64,000 nucleotides of DNA, taken from Moniliophthora roreri (lineage: Eukaryota; Basidiomycota; Agaricomycetes; Agaricales; Marasmiaceae). The DNA lies in assembly GCA_001466705.2 (NCBI GenBank), contig LATX02000112.1, forward strand, positions 1 through 64,000. The letters run 5' to 3'. Under the pieces are notes generated by a model. That model was not told the DNA's origin, did not search any database, and saw only the letters and a list, made by a program, of their open reading frames with translations. The position numbers and the translations under genes are program-made. Positions 1-11,238 of this stretch are shown in pieces. Position 1 is the first letter of the stretch; each line of letters begins with the position of its first letter.

Positions 1-1165
1 TCGAAACACCAGACTATACTGATGCATGTCAGCTACCCTCTTAGTAGACTGATACAATGTTTCTCTTATTGGAAAACACGCCTCTTGCATTAAAAACTAA
101 GCTCTTCCTAGCTTTTATTTATATCTCTGGTTTGGGTTACAATTTCAGGTCTCAACTAAATAAGCTAGAGCCTGAAGTGGTTGAAAAAAAATACTGATTG
201 CCGGTAGCTCTTCTACCTGAACAACAACATCATACACTCTGGTAATCAGTGGGCAGTATCTCTCCTGCTTTCCACCTATAAAACACATCCCCTTATATAT
301 CTAATATATCTGTCACAAATACAAATAAAACTGAGTCGGGTGATAAATATTATATAAACTGAGCTGTGTTTGGTAATTTCTCTGTCAGTGTCCAATTGTA
401 GTCAGGCTCTATAGCTATAAACTCTTTTATTCTTTTCTATGATGATTGTGCAGTCTCCTGACACCAATTGTTTGCAATTTTCTCTGTCAAACAGCTCTCC
501 TTTTGACTCCATTTGAAAATATTATACTTTCATGCCACTCTGCATGGTTCCTTCCTTCTCTGTCTATTGTCATCTGCTCTGTGGACATGTAATATGCTTC
601 CATTTTCAAGCTCAGCTGTGCTATCTTTTTGTCACTCAGCTTTGTCTTCTGCTTTTCCATAATACAGGCACCTTTTCTGGTAGCTGATCATCTCTTTCAT
701 TCATCTAATTTGATATCAGTATCTCAAGTATCCCCTACTGATAATTTGTCATTCTCTGTTTCATATCCATTTCTTGGTAATATTCTCATTGATGTATTAT
801 CAAAGGCTTTTATTCTTCTTTCAAGTTGGGTGTGGATTGAAAATATTATTAAAAGTGAAAATATCTCCTTTGGTCTGCTTTCAATAGAGAGGTATGATGC
901 AGTGTGGTTCTCTACAGGTTTTGGAATGCTCTTCTGTGTTCAGAGTTGCTGTTTATTTTCATTCTAGCAGTAGTCAGATACTCCTGTATGGCCTACCATC
1001 AACCATTACTCTGCTAATATTTTGTATCCATCTCCACTACTTGCTTTGACCAGCTGCTCAGGGCTCACACTAGTCCTCAATTCCCTTGTATACTCTATTT
1101 TCAACTATAAAAGTGCAAAATATTCTCTGTTTGCATGCAAAATAAAAGATAAAAGTTATGCATAT
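1..1165. repeat. Unclassified dispersed repeat X, copy 1
   Basis: This segment matches 20957-21878 with many point differences, so it is an old dispersed repeat. On the minus strand both copies contain a short open stretch with shared residues (WKTKLxDxKxAQLSL), so it may derive from a coding element, but I do not recognise the protein. The left end lies outside the window. The right end is near 1165, where sequence resembling the 3' part of the LTR at 24444-24838 begins. No terminal repeats or target duplication could be defined. Confidence 0.6.
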
Positions 1166-1277
1166 CATCATACTGATCCAGAGTCTATGCCAGATCACCC
1201 TCTTTCTTATCTCCTTTCCAACTTGAGTGCAGAGGGTATTTTACCCACTGTAGTTAGAGTTGTTGTGGCACCACATT
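1166..1277 (+). mobile_element. 3' fragment of a gypsy LTR
   Basis: About 110 bp match the 3' end of the LTR at 24444-24838, including the shared words 'cagaggg', 'cccactgtagt' and the ending 'gtggcacca'. It lies directly against repeat X, so X either inserted into this LTR or the two were joined by rearrangement. The next 60 bp up to the contig join at 1342 hold nothing I recognise. Confidence 0.5.
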
Positions 1278-1342
1278 AGGTCAAGATCTCAAGTTGCACT
1301 ATTGATAGTGTACATCAACCTTGCATCAGTGAAGCACTCTGN

Positions 1343-1932
1343 ACATCGCACCTAGCAGTGGGGGATCCAAAGAGAAAAGGCTAAAAGGATTCCACTGCCA
1401 TATATGACAGAGTATTGGGAGGGTCTGGACTCACATGATCTAAACTACATATATGACAACATCTCAAGAAGGCGTGAGGACTATGACATATCTAAGCACC
1501 AGAGCGCTAAAATCCGTGTCTGAACAATAGAAGAACATATAACAATGAAGCTATAACACATGAAAACATCGCAGCATGTATAGTACAACAGTAAAAGGAT
1601 ATACAAAGTGAAACTCACAAAGTGCTGCAAATGAGCTGATAAGACTTGCACCGAAAAATAGATATTACGCAATAACAAATGGACGTAGGGACCTGTGGCG
1701 TTGGGGATAAGGTTTTGGATAGTGCAGAATGCACTGGAATGCACCATTAAGCCCACGGTCCAACAGGTAACGATCTAGAAATGCTATAAGATAACTGTAG
1801 GTGCAGAATCGAAGGGGAATATATGTACAACACACTGAACACTGTACCTCACTACAACAACTCGTAATAGAGCAACTAAGTGCACTACTCTAGTATAGTA
1901 AGGTAATAAGAAAAACAGGTGTTCCCCTTACA
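1343..1932 (-). mobile_element. Ret2 LTR, reverse, truncated at the contig join
   Basis: Reverse copy of the Ret2 LTR seen complete at 5988-6765. It begins right after the 'n' at 1342 at an internal position of the LTR and runs to the terminal CCCTTACA at 1925-1932. Its first 350 bp are nearly identical to 8400-8744, which also ends at a contig join, so both contig ends break in the same repeat. There is no internal retroelement sequence next to it. Confidence 0.75.
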
Positions 1933-4102
1933 TTACCCCTCTAGCAGTACACTTCATTGCTCATACCAATTGCTGGTCTGTTCAGCTTTTCTAGGTTGGA
2001 ATGGGAGTAATGTGAAGATTGCCTGCACGACTCATTGGGGTGCTCCAGGTACATGATGATAGAACTCATCTAGTTTCTCTTGAGCATCATTCAAGTCATC
2101 ATACCTAGCCCACTCTGATGCTCTATACCCAGTACCAAAGACTCCACCATCTGTACTTTGCATCAATGATCATTTCAATCACCACAGGTGTAGGAGGTGG
2201 CTTTGGTGCATGTCCAGAGATAGAGTCTGGTGTGTATGTAGTGAGTTTGATGACTGGGAACACTGGGTGCAGTCACTTCATAGTGGTTGGCAACTTCAAC
2301 TTGTATGCTCCAAATCAAACATGACATTCAACAACAAACGGACCAAGGTTACAGTCTGCAAGCTTCTTGAAGAGTTGATCTGTCTGAATGTTGTAGGCAT
2401 CCAGCCATACCTTGTCTCCTAGCTTGAACTCTGGAGCAGGGCTGTTGTAGTATTGAGTGTATTCCTGCTTGGCTTTGTCCAGAGCTGCCTTAGCTTCTTC
2501 CAATCCAGCCTGCTTTTGTTGTTGTTTGTACTGGTTGACACTTTCTGCCTCAGATGGTGGTTGATTGGGTTCAAATTCCATTCATAGATTGTGCCCAGCA
2601 TGAATGTAGTTTGTTGAGTAGAGGATTGGACATGATTGTTGTAGGAAAACTCTGCCAATGGTAGAAGTTCATCCCTGTAAGGGCAACCTCTGGAGGCTAT
2701 CATACAAGCTTAGCAGTGGGGGATCCAAAGAGAAAAAAGGCTAAGAGGATTCCACTGCTATGGTTACAGTACATATGATGGAGTATTGGGGGGTCTTGAC
2801 TCACATGATCTGAACTACAAAATGCATAAATTAGTGAGTTGAGTACTGAGTATACTGGATGATTCAGAGATGCTATAAGATAAGTGTAGGTGCAGAATTG
2901 AAGGGGAATATAAGGAGGATATATGTACAGGACTCCGGACACTGTACCTCATCACAAAAACTCGTAATAGAGCAACTAAGTGCACCACCCTAGTACAGTA
3001 AGGTAATAGGGAAAACAAATGTTCCCCTTACAATCCCAGTCATCTAGACAATGTGAGACAAACAGGTGTAGGTATTCCTCTAACTCCTGGTTAACCTGTT
3101 CTGTTTGGCCATCAGTCTGAGGGTGATATGCTGTAGATGCAGCTAATTTGATCCCAGGAAGGCAGTAGAGCTCCCTAGTGAATTCAGCTACAAACTGTGT
3201 ACCTCATTTGCAGAAAATGTGCACACTTTCCAGTAGTATCCACAAGATTCATAATAGTGTCAAACCCAGGAGCTTCTGGTAACTCAACTATAAAGTCAAC
3301 AGACACAGTGTGCCAGTGCTCTGGAGCAGTAGGAGTGGGATGCAGTTCACCAACAGGTTTGTGACACTGGATCTTGGCTCTAATGCATGGTTGGCATGTC
3401 CTGGTGTACTGGCCAATAGTATCTGCTCATCTGTGGCCAGCAGTAATTATGAGAGACAAGCTCCAGTGTCTTGAACCTTCCTGGATGTCCTGCTACACAG
3501 GAATCAGGATGTTACTCCACAATACAATGACAAAGATCCTTGTGTTTGGGTCCATAGATTTTGCCTCTGAAGACAAGCAAACCATTCTCTTGATTCCACT
3601 CTGCATTACATACAGTCATATGGGTGGGGTCCTTGCATAACTCTGCAGCAGCCTTAGCAATAGATTCCTCTGTTCATGCTGTTGTGGATATCACACAGAA
3701 TGTCTCTTTCTTCACCCTCTACCTTAATAGCCTCCAGAGCATGAATGTGAAAGAACTTGAGGCTGAACAAGACAATGTCCTTGTTGTCATGTTCACTCTT
3801 GCTATGATCAGCTCAAAGGAGTGAGGACTGCCTTCAAGGAAATGGCACCAAGTTTCAAGAGTCCTGATGATTGCTAGCATCTCCTTGTCATGTATCTTGT
3901 AGTTGTGCTCCACTGCATTCAAGGATGTGAAATAGAATGCAACTGGATGCCACTTCCCATCTTCAGCAGACTGTTGAGATAGCACTGGACCTGTGGCAAA
4001 GTAAGAGCTATCAGCTTCAATATGATAGGGCTTGCTGGAATCTGGTAAGATGAGGATGAGTGGAAGTGATAAAGCCCTTTATTGTATCAAAAGCATCCTG
4101 CT
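1933..4102 (-). pseudogene. Ty3/gypsy pol remnant (RNase H, integrase, chromodomain)
   Basis: Read on the minus strand from 4102 downward. It gives the end of reverse transcriptase and RNase H (GKWHPVAFYFTSLNAVEHNY and HDKEMLAIIRTLETW, 3719-3985). The integrase core follows (VSVDFIVELPEAPGFDTIMN near 3300). After the inserted LTR come integrase residues DELLPLAEFSYNNHVQSSTQ (2600-2700), and then a chromodomain-like region with PPPTPVVIE near 2190. Stops and frameshifts interrupt every domain, so the element is dead. Many lesions look like C-to-T changes. It is split by a Ret2 LTR at 2676-3032 and cut off by another at 4103. It belongs to the chromodomain-bearing gypsy clade common in basidiomycetes; gag, protease and LTRs are not seen. 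Confidence 0.8.
2676..3032 (-). mobile_element. Ret2 LTR with ATCCC target duplication
   Basis: A 357-bp solo LTR beginning TGTAAGGG and ending CCCTTACA. It is flanked on both sides by ATCCC (2671-2675 and 3033-3037), a typical 5-bp LTR-retrotransposon target duplication. The host integrase reading continues across it. It is about 420 bp shorter than the copy at 5988-6765, so it carries a large internal deletion or the longer copies contain insertions. Confidence 0.88.
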
Positions 4103-4748
4103 TGTAAGGGGAACATCTGTTTTCCTCATTACCCTACTATACTAGATAGAGTAGTGCACTTAGTTGCCCCATTACAGTTGTTGTCATGAGGTATAGTGTC
4201 TGGAGTGTTGTACATATATTCTCTTTGTATTCCCCTTCAATTCTGCACCTACAGTTATCTTATAGCATCTCTAGATCATCCAGTATGTTCAGTTGAACAT
4301 CAAAGTGCTCAACTCACTGAGTTACACATTTTGGATTTCAAATGTTTGTAGCATGCTACCTGTTGGACCGTGGGCTTAATTGTACATTCCAGTGCATTCT
4401 GCACTATCGAAACCTTACTCCCAATGTCCATCTGTTATCACATAATATCTATTTTTCGGTGCAAGTCTTATCAGCTCATTTGCATTCAGTTGAACATTAA
4501 AGTGCTCAACTCACTGAGTTACACATTTTCAATTTCAAACGTTTGTAGTACGCTACCTGTTGGACCGTGGGCTTGATTGTGCATTTCAGTGCATTTCGCA
4601 CTATCAAAAACCTTATCCCCAATGCCGCATGTCCCTACATCCATCCATTATCATATAATATCTATTTTTCGCTGCAAGTCTTATTAGCTCATTTGCAGCA
4701 CTTTGTGAGTTTCACTTTGTATGTGCTTCTACTGTTCTACTATACATG
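4103..4748 (+). mobile_element. Ret2 LTR, forward, 3' truncated
   Basis: Starts TGTAAGGGGAAC at 4103 inside the RNase H region of the minus-strand pol remnant and follows the Ret2 LTR to 4748, where it joins a chromodomain fragment. It contains an internal tandem duplication: the block around 4290-4440 (with 'gttggaccgtgggctt') recurs at about 4490-4625. No 3' end or target duplication is visible. Confidence 0.75.
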
Positions 4749-5019
4749 AATTTGTTGAAGTACTCCAGGTACACAACAATAGAACTTATCTAGTTTCTCT
4801 TGAGCATTATTCAAGTCATCATACCTAACCCACCTGGTGCTCTATACCCTTCAAACTTGCACAAGTACAAACAACTGCCATCTGTACTTTGCATCAATGA
4901 TGGTTTTATTAATCTTGTAGCACTTTTCTCCCTCAATCACCACAGGTGCAGGAGGTGGCTTTGGTGCCCATCCAGGGATACAATGTGGTGTATATGGAGT
5001 GAGTTTGACAACTAGGAAC
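4749..5019 (-). pseudogene. Gypsy chromodomain fragment
   Basis: A second copy of the sequence at 2040-2310. On the minus strand it reads PPPAPVVIEGEKCYKINK followed by IDAKYRW, the start of a chromodomain of the type at the C-terminus of chromoviral integrases. It is trapped between two Ret2 LTRs and has no other pol sequence attached, so recombination between repeats probably placed it here. Confidence 0.6.
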
Positions 5020-5479
5020 TGTAAGGGCAACCTCTGGAGGCTATCACACAAGCCTAGCAGTGGGGGATCCAAAGAGAAAAGGCTAAAAGGATTCCACTGC
5101 CATGGTTACAGTATATATGACAGAGTATGGGGGGGTTTTAACTCACATGATCTAAACTACATCATATATGATGACGTCTCAAGAAGGCGTGGGAACTATG
5201 ACATATCTAAGCGCCAGAGCGCTAAAATCCGTGTCTAAATAGTGAAAGAACATATAACAATGAAGTTAAAGCATATAAAACATCGCAGCATGTATAGTAG
5301 AACAATAAAAGAGTATACAAAGTGAAACTCACAAAGTGCTGCAAATGAGCTGATAAGACTTGCACTGAAAAATGAATATTACGCAATAACGGATGGATGT
5401 AGGGACCTGCTGCGTTGGGGATAAGGTTTTCGATAGTGCAGAATGCACTGGAATTCACCATTAAGCCCACAGTCCAACA
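5020..5479 (-). mobile_element. Ret2 LTR, reverse, truncated
   Basis: Begins TGTAAGGGCAACC at 5020 and follows the reverse Ret2 LTR to 'gtccaaca' at 5479, where other copies continue 'ggtaacg'. The far half of the LTR is missing and there is no matching target duplication (ggaac on the left, tcctt on the right). Confidence 0.7.
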
Positions 5480-8312
5480 TCCTTTCAAGGGTTATGGTGA
5501 CGACAACTTGGCAAATCTGGCTTGGATCAAACAAGAGTTTGTAGTGGCTGATTCCATTCTTCCATGGACACCTCTGGCATGTACACCATCACCTAGTGCT
5601 GCTCCCATGCAGCCTTCTTCCTTATGAATGCCAACCTCACTCCCAACTCCTCTGTGAAAGAAGCTGAAGACTTGAGTACCTTTCTCTCATGATGCTGTGT
5701 TAGTCTCAGGAGAAGCTCATTTGCTTTTGATGAGATCATCAGAGGGCATGACCCCTCCTTCTGTGGGCCTTGCTGCTACAGTAATAGACTATTTTGAATG
5801 TCCTATATGTTCTTTTCTCTTATTTCTTTGACTTATGCTTGCTTGCATTTTTCTCTCTAGAAAGCTTATGGCCCCAGAGTGAGAACCACTGCAAAAAAGG
5901 ACAAGGGCAGAGCCAAAGCCGATGACCCTCCTGCTGTGGAACCCTCTGACCCCTTTCAAACTTATAATGCAGCCAACTTTTTCCAAGTGTAAGGGGAACA
6001 TCTGTTTTCCTTATTATGTTACCATACTAGAGTAGTGCACTTAATTGCTCTATTACAAGTTGTTGTGATGAGGTACAGTGTCCAGAGTGTTGTACATATA
6101 TTCTCTTTATATTCCCATTCAATTCTGCACCTACAGTTATCTTATAGCATCTCTAGATCATCCAGTATACTCAGTTGAACATCAAAGTGCTCAACTCACT
6201 GAGTTATGCATTTTGGATTTCAAACGTTCGTAGCGCGTTACCTGTTGGACCGTGGGATTAATGGTGCATTCCAGTGTATTCTGCACCATCGAAATCCTTA
6301 TCCCCAATGCCGCAGGTCTGTATATCCATCCGTTATTGCGTAATCTTTATTTTTCGCTGCAAGTCTTATCAGCTCACTTGCAGCACTTTGTGAGTTTCAC
6401 TTTGTATACTCTTTTATTGTTCTACTATACATGCTGCGATGTTTTATATGCTTTAACTTCATTGTTATATGTTCTTTCACTATTTAGACACGGATTTTAG
6501 CGCTCTGGCGCTTAGATATGTCATAGTTCCCACGCCTTCTTGAGACGTCATCATATATGATGTAGTTTAGATCATGTGAGTTAAAACCCCCCCATACTCT
6601 GTCATATATACTGTAACCATGGCAGTGGAATCCTTTTAGCCTTTTCTCTTTGGATCCCCCACTGCTAGGTGCGATGTTTTTGTGTTTTTATGTATTCTAG
6701 TGTTAATATACTTTGGATCCCCCACTGCTGGGCTTGTGTGATAGCCTCCAGAGGTTGCCCTTACAGATCCAGACAATTCACAAGAGCATAGAGGAGATAG
6801 TCTTCCCAACTCACCCAGACCAGGTACCAAGCAATCTTGGAGATAAGTCTCATAGAAGACTTAAAGCAGCTGATTATCTGAATATCTTCACATTGATTTT
6901 CTCTCTTATTCTTCCTTAATTATGGTCAGATGAAAATTGGCTCATTCTGGACTATAAGAAAGCTTTTCTCAACAATCTCCACCATTTTGTTACTGCAACA
7001 AATATTGTGGCCTCATTTTCACTCAGACGATCACTACGTCTAGTTAAGTTGGAGGTGATATGAGAATATGGAAGGTCTTTAGAAGACCTTTAATCTCAAA
7101 CCAAACTACTATTATGTAACACATAATGCTACTCTATTAAACTATGGGGACCACTAGCAGGGCTAAGTGAACTTGGTGGAGAGCAGATAAATGGGTTGCT
7201 ACAAAAGGTTAATACTAGCAAACAGATTGGTATGGTTCTATCTATATATAAATCTTTGTACTTCTAAAGAATTCTATTCCAAGTGATCTAGATTATACTA
7301 TTCTCAAGCAGATATGCTACAGAGGAAAGTTGAATGCTCTTCTTCAGAAAGGTTTATCAAGTGAAGATCTAATCATCCAGCAGCTAGCTAGAATTCTTTT
7401 CCACCTGCAGATTTAACACTTCTTATACATCGCACTTCAGGCTGTGTTACTGCTGCAGAAGAAGCCTAATTTCTCAAAGGAGGAGGAGGAACTGCTGCAG
7501 TAGAGTTGGCACTGCTATTATACCAGTGTCTTTTCTGGTATTAAAAGAGGCCAGTGACCATATTCAGCAGGCTCTTTTCCAATAGATGCTAAGGTATTGC
7601 CTGCCAAGGCTTGGTTAAGAAGTGAGATCAAGCATGATGGCTATGCATTCAGTTGTCAAACTTCTCATAAGGCAAATAGTACAGTTATATTCTATGATTG
7701 GGGTTTAAAGGAACATATGCAGGTTCTATTCAAGCAATCACGTGATACGGTGAGCAAGGGGAACTGCACACATTCTTGTTTGTTACAATTTATAAAAATT
7801 TACCAGAGGAGAAGGAAAATAAGAGACTATATTCACAGCAGCCTGATTTTATAACCCATATTGTAGATGCAGCTCCTTCTCAAGTTGTAGTCACCATTGA
7901 GCTAAAGCATCTTATCTCACATGTGATTACTTATTGCAGACCAAGAGGCACTTTTGGCATTTACAACTATGATATTCTACTTATTTGTACAACACTCAAT
8001 CAGAGGTGCAAATACCATTTGCTAATTGCTACATGTAGGCAGCCTTCAGCTTTTCACTGAATTTCATTTCCCAATACATTTACTGCCCTCCATACTCTGG
8101 GACCCATTTCTGGAGCTATGCACACAACACCTTTGCTCAAGTCAACATAAAAACATAAATACTGCTGGGCCCTCCTATCATCTCTACCTCAGCTTCCTGC
8201 AGCATGCAATGTAAGCTCTTATTCCTTTAATACACTTTTCCTTCTGACTCTTTGTACAGTTCTTTGACTGACTACCCAACTAAGATACTTTTGACAAGCT
8301 TTACTGGTATGC
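5480..8312 (+). pseudogene. Tnp2/KDZ-like transposase-associated pseudogene
   Basis: Degenerate coding sequence on the plus strand, interrupted by the Ret2 LTR at 5988-6765. After the LTR it reads HKSIEEIVFP, PSNLGDKSHRRLKAADY and then, with stops, KAFLNNLHHFVTATNIV, GERQNG-like GGEQINGLLQKVNTS and, around 7597-7760, a stretch containing YAFSCQTSHKANSTVIFYDW. From memory this order (a [IV]EE.[VI]FP..P.NLG..SHG.LKA block, a 'NG.LQ..NT' block, then a DSN.[IV][IV]F block) is typical of basidiomycete proteins carrying Tnp2-like transposase domains. The catalytic domain is not seen and the part before the LTR (GYGDDNLANLAWIKQEF near 5490) is harder to place. A decayed element of the CACTA/KDZ type is the best guess; a dead host gene is possible. 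Confidence 0.5.
5988..6765 (+). mobile_element. Ret2 LTR, most complete copy (778 bp)
   Basis: Runs from TGTAAGGGGAAC to GCCCTTACA, with matching 8-bp inverted ends TGTAAGGG/CCCTTACA. It sits inside the Tnp2-like pseudogene, and recognisable transposase sequence resumes immediately after it. No 5-bp target duplication is visible (ccaag against gatcc), so the insertion is old or one edge is altered. Near the 3' end the phrase 'ggatcccccactgct' occurs twice (about 6653 and 6715). No primer-binding site, gag or pol is attached, so it is a solo LTR or a short non-autonomous element. Confidence 0.78.
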
Positions 8313-8744
8313 TGTATAGGCAACCTCTGGAGGCTGTCACTGTTCGGATCGTCACCCCCTAGGTTTCATATAATTGTGATCTTATGTATTTAACATAAAA
8401 ACATCGCACCTAGCAGTAGGGGATCCAAAGAGAAAAGGCTAAAAGGATTCCACTGCCATATATGACAGAGTATTGGGAGGGTCTGGACTCACATGATCTA
8501 AACTACATATATGACAACATCTCAAGAAGGCGTGAGGACTATGACATATCTAAGCACCAGAGCGCTAAAATCCGTGTCTGAACAATAGAAGAACATATAA
8601 CAATGAAGCTATAACACATGAAAACATCGCAGCATGTATAGTACAACAGTAAAAGGATATACAAAGTGAAACTCACAAAGTGCTGCAAATGAGCTGATAA
8701 GACTTGCACCGAAAAATAGATATTACGCGATAACGGATGGACTT
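8313..8744 (-). mobile_element. Ret2 LTR, reverse, broken at a contig join
   Basis: Starts TGTATAGGCAACC (the Ret2 end with two differences) and runs to the 'n' at 8745. From 8400 on it is nearly identical to 1343-1690. Between 8337 and 8400 it carries extra sequence ('gttcggatcgtcacc') not found in the other copies. Confidence 0.7.
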
Positions 8745-8745
8745 N

Positions 8746-9148
8746 ATGCCGCAGGTCTGTATATCCATCCGTTATTGCGTAATCTTAATTTTTCGGTGCA
8801 AGTCTTATCAGCTCCTTTGCAGCACTTTGTGAGTTTCACTTTGTATTTTGTATACTCTTTTATTGTTCTACTATACATGCTGCGATGTTTTATATGCTTT
8901 AACTTCATTGTTATATGTTCTTTCATTATTTAGACACATATTTTAGCGCTCTGGCGCTTAGATATGTCATGGTTCCCACACCTTCTTGAGATGTCATCAT
9001 ATATGATGTAGTTTAGATCATGTGAGTTAAAACCCCTCCATACTCTGTCATATATACTGTAACCATGGCAGTGGAATCCTTTTAGCCTTTTCTCTTTGGA
9101 TCTCCCATTGCTAGGCTTGTGTGATATCCTCCAGAGGTCGCCCTCACA
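8746..9148 (+). mobile_element. Ret2 LTR, forward, broken at a contig join
   Basis: Right of the join at 8745 the same LTR resumes in the opposite orientation and ends GCCCTCACA at 9148. A head-to-head arrangement centred exactly on a contig join is likely a scaffolding result rather than a real inversion. Confidence 0.7.
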
Positions 9149-9298
9149 GTAGAAAAGGCTAAAACTCCAAGTTACCAGGTGGTTGCCACTGAGCCACTGA
9201 GCCACTCAACCTCATTTCGAAGTTTTCACTTCCCAACTACTTCCTAACTCTCACACCACTATTCTTGTCACCACTATTGCCTTTGGAGCCAATCAGAG

Positions 9299-10346
9299 AT
9301 GGATTCTGGAGATAGGTTGTCCCAGATTGAACCAGAGTTGAAGCTGTCACAAGAGTGTCACACAGCCACACAGAACGCGCTGGAAGCGCTATTATCACCC
9401 ATAGAACAGCTCAAAACTTCGTCACAACCATCATCTTCCTTACCACCAGCTCCACCACCACCTGTCCCACCTCTTGGTCCTGCTACTGCTGCTATATCAG
9501 ACCCTGCTGTCAGAAAGCCTCCAAGCTTGCCCCTCCTCCTGAATTTGATAGAGACTGCACCAAAGGGAGAGCTTTCATCACTGCTTGTCAACTCTACATC
9601 CAGGCACATGGAGGTTTCCAGTCTGACACTCAGAAGATCATGTGGGTGTTCAGTTACATGACCAAGAGAGATGCTGCAACCTGGGTCACTATGCATACTG
9701 AACAGATCATTGGTTCTAACAGTGATTGGGGTACTTGGGATGGTTTCTTGACAGAATTTCGCACCTGTTTCACAGTTTTGGATGCACCAGCTCTAGCATG
9801 ATCATGCCTCAACACCAATGCATATTTCATGAAGAACTATGGCATACCCTTGATGAGTATACAAATGAATTCATGTGCCTCATCTATGAATCAGGTTATG
9901 CTGATGATCTTGTCAAGGTAGAATGGTTTTGTGCTGGTCTCAAGCCCTCTATTGCTACTCACATTGGAACATGACACCCTCACCCTGCTGATGATGACTT
10001 CAATGGTTGGGTAGAATGTGCATGCATTCTGTACAAGAATGATGTGGAGACTGCTGCATTTCACTTTTGGGTTGCAGCATTGAAATCCACTATCCCATCT
10101 AGATCAACCGCACTCCCTTGTACAAGTTCCTCATTCAGTACTACCACTCTTCCTTCTCCTCCAACATTTAAACCACTTCCTATGGGCATTCCTATGAATG
10201 TTGATGCTGCCAAATATGCTAAAATGTCACAGCCAGTGGCAAAATGTTATTGTTATGGTAGTACTAGTCACTTGGTTCATAATTGTCCTCAGTGCTTTGA
10301 TATCTGTTTCATATCACAAGATGAAGTTCAGGAATACTGGCAATAG
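9299..10346 (+). pseudogene. Ty3/gypsy gag pseudogene
   Basis: Starts at ATG 9299 (MDSGDRLSQIEPELKLSQE). It needs one frame change near 9515 to continue as SKLAPPPEFDRDCTKGRAF, then ITACQLYIQ, MWVFSYMTKRDAATWV and WDGFLTEFRTCF. A further break near 9800 leads to LDEYTNEFMCLIYESGY and VEWFCAGLKPSIATHI. The zinc knuckle near 10235 reads CYCYGSTSHLVHNC: the second cysteine of CX2CX4HX4C is replaced by tyrosine, as a C-to-T chain of changes would give. Gag would coat the genomic RNA in virus-like particles. The pol that should follow is absent, because Ret3 is inserted just downstream and unrelated pol lies beyond it. Confidence 0.75.
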
Positions 10347-10367
10347 CAGGCATTTCCTCAGGATGAA

Positions 10368-10700
10368 TGTGAGGATCAGACCAGTCTGCAAGATGGAAGG
10401 GGTCTGGACCTCTGCTAAGGACAAGGAACGAGAGTTTGAGGCACTGAAGAGGTGAGAGTTTCGAGAGAGAGGATTATTAAGAGAGGAGAGATTTAAAGGG
10501 GAAAGTGTTAGAGTTGATTTGACTAAGGAACTAGGTAATTACAAGACTCTTAAATACTAGTACTGTGGTTAAGATATCAAATAAGTGAAACGAGTACAGA
10601 GTATGGTGAGTGTGGATAATGCAGATAAAGGAAGTAAGAAATATGAGACTTGCATACTTCGGATGTGTGACTATGGTGAAATGGAGCCTGGATCGTGACA
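10368..10700 (-). repeat. Ret3 3' LTR
   Basis: Left LTR, which is the 3' LTR in the element's minus orientation. On the minus strand it begins TGTCACGATCC and ends CTGATCCTCACA. The polypurine tract lies directly next to it (minus strand of 10701-10712). Confidence 0.9.
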
Positions 10701-11238
10701 CCATCCCCCCCCAGGACTGAGTGAATGATGAGTGAGGGCTGAATACAGTGGTAGGGGCAATATTTCTATAGATCTAAATGAGAGGGTGAGAACAGAAAAG
10801 CAAAAAGAATTGAAGTGGGACAAATAACAGAGGTGTATTGAGACCTTAGGAATCATGTGTGGAGGCCCAGAAGGTCATTCAAGAACTAGAGGATGATGCA
10901 CTGGAGAGACCAAGGCCTTCAACATGCATGGTTCTGAAGTAACATAGCTTGGAATGTGAATAGGACCAAAGCCCTAGACGTGTACCATAAGATGAGAAGA
11001 ATGGAGCTTGATGATAGAACCTAAGTCTCTGTCATCTGCCCAACAGAAATCTCAACAAGTTGGTCAGAGGCAAAACATGCAATGCCAACTTTGTGTGTCA
11101 AGATGAAGGAGGAGCCATGTGAGCCAAATATGGGTGCAGAGGAAGGAGTAATGTGGTTGTGATGGTGGCATAAGTCATTAAGTCATAAAGTTGTAAAATG
11201 GCTGAAGGCATTGAAAGGATTTGGTGGTGTGAGGGAGT

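Noticed and set aside
5981..6770. Target duplication for the complete Ret2 LTR at 5988-6765
   Set aside because: The five bases on each side (ccaag and gatcc) do not match, so none is claimed.
8313..9148. Inverted Ret2 pair as a palindromic element
   Set aside because: The centre of symmetry is a contig join at 8745, so the inversion cannot be trusted.
9358..9696. 112-aa minus-strand ORF
   Set aside because: It is antisense to the gag pseudogene and carries no motif.
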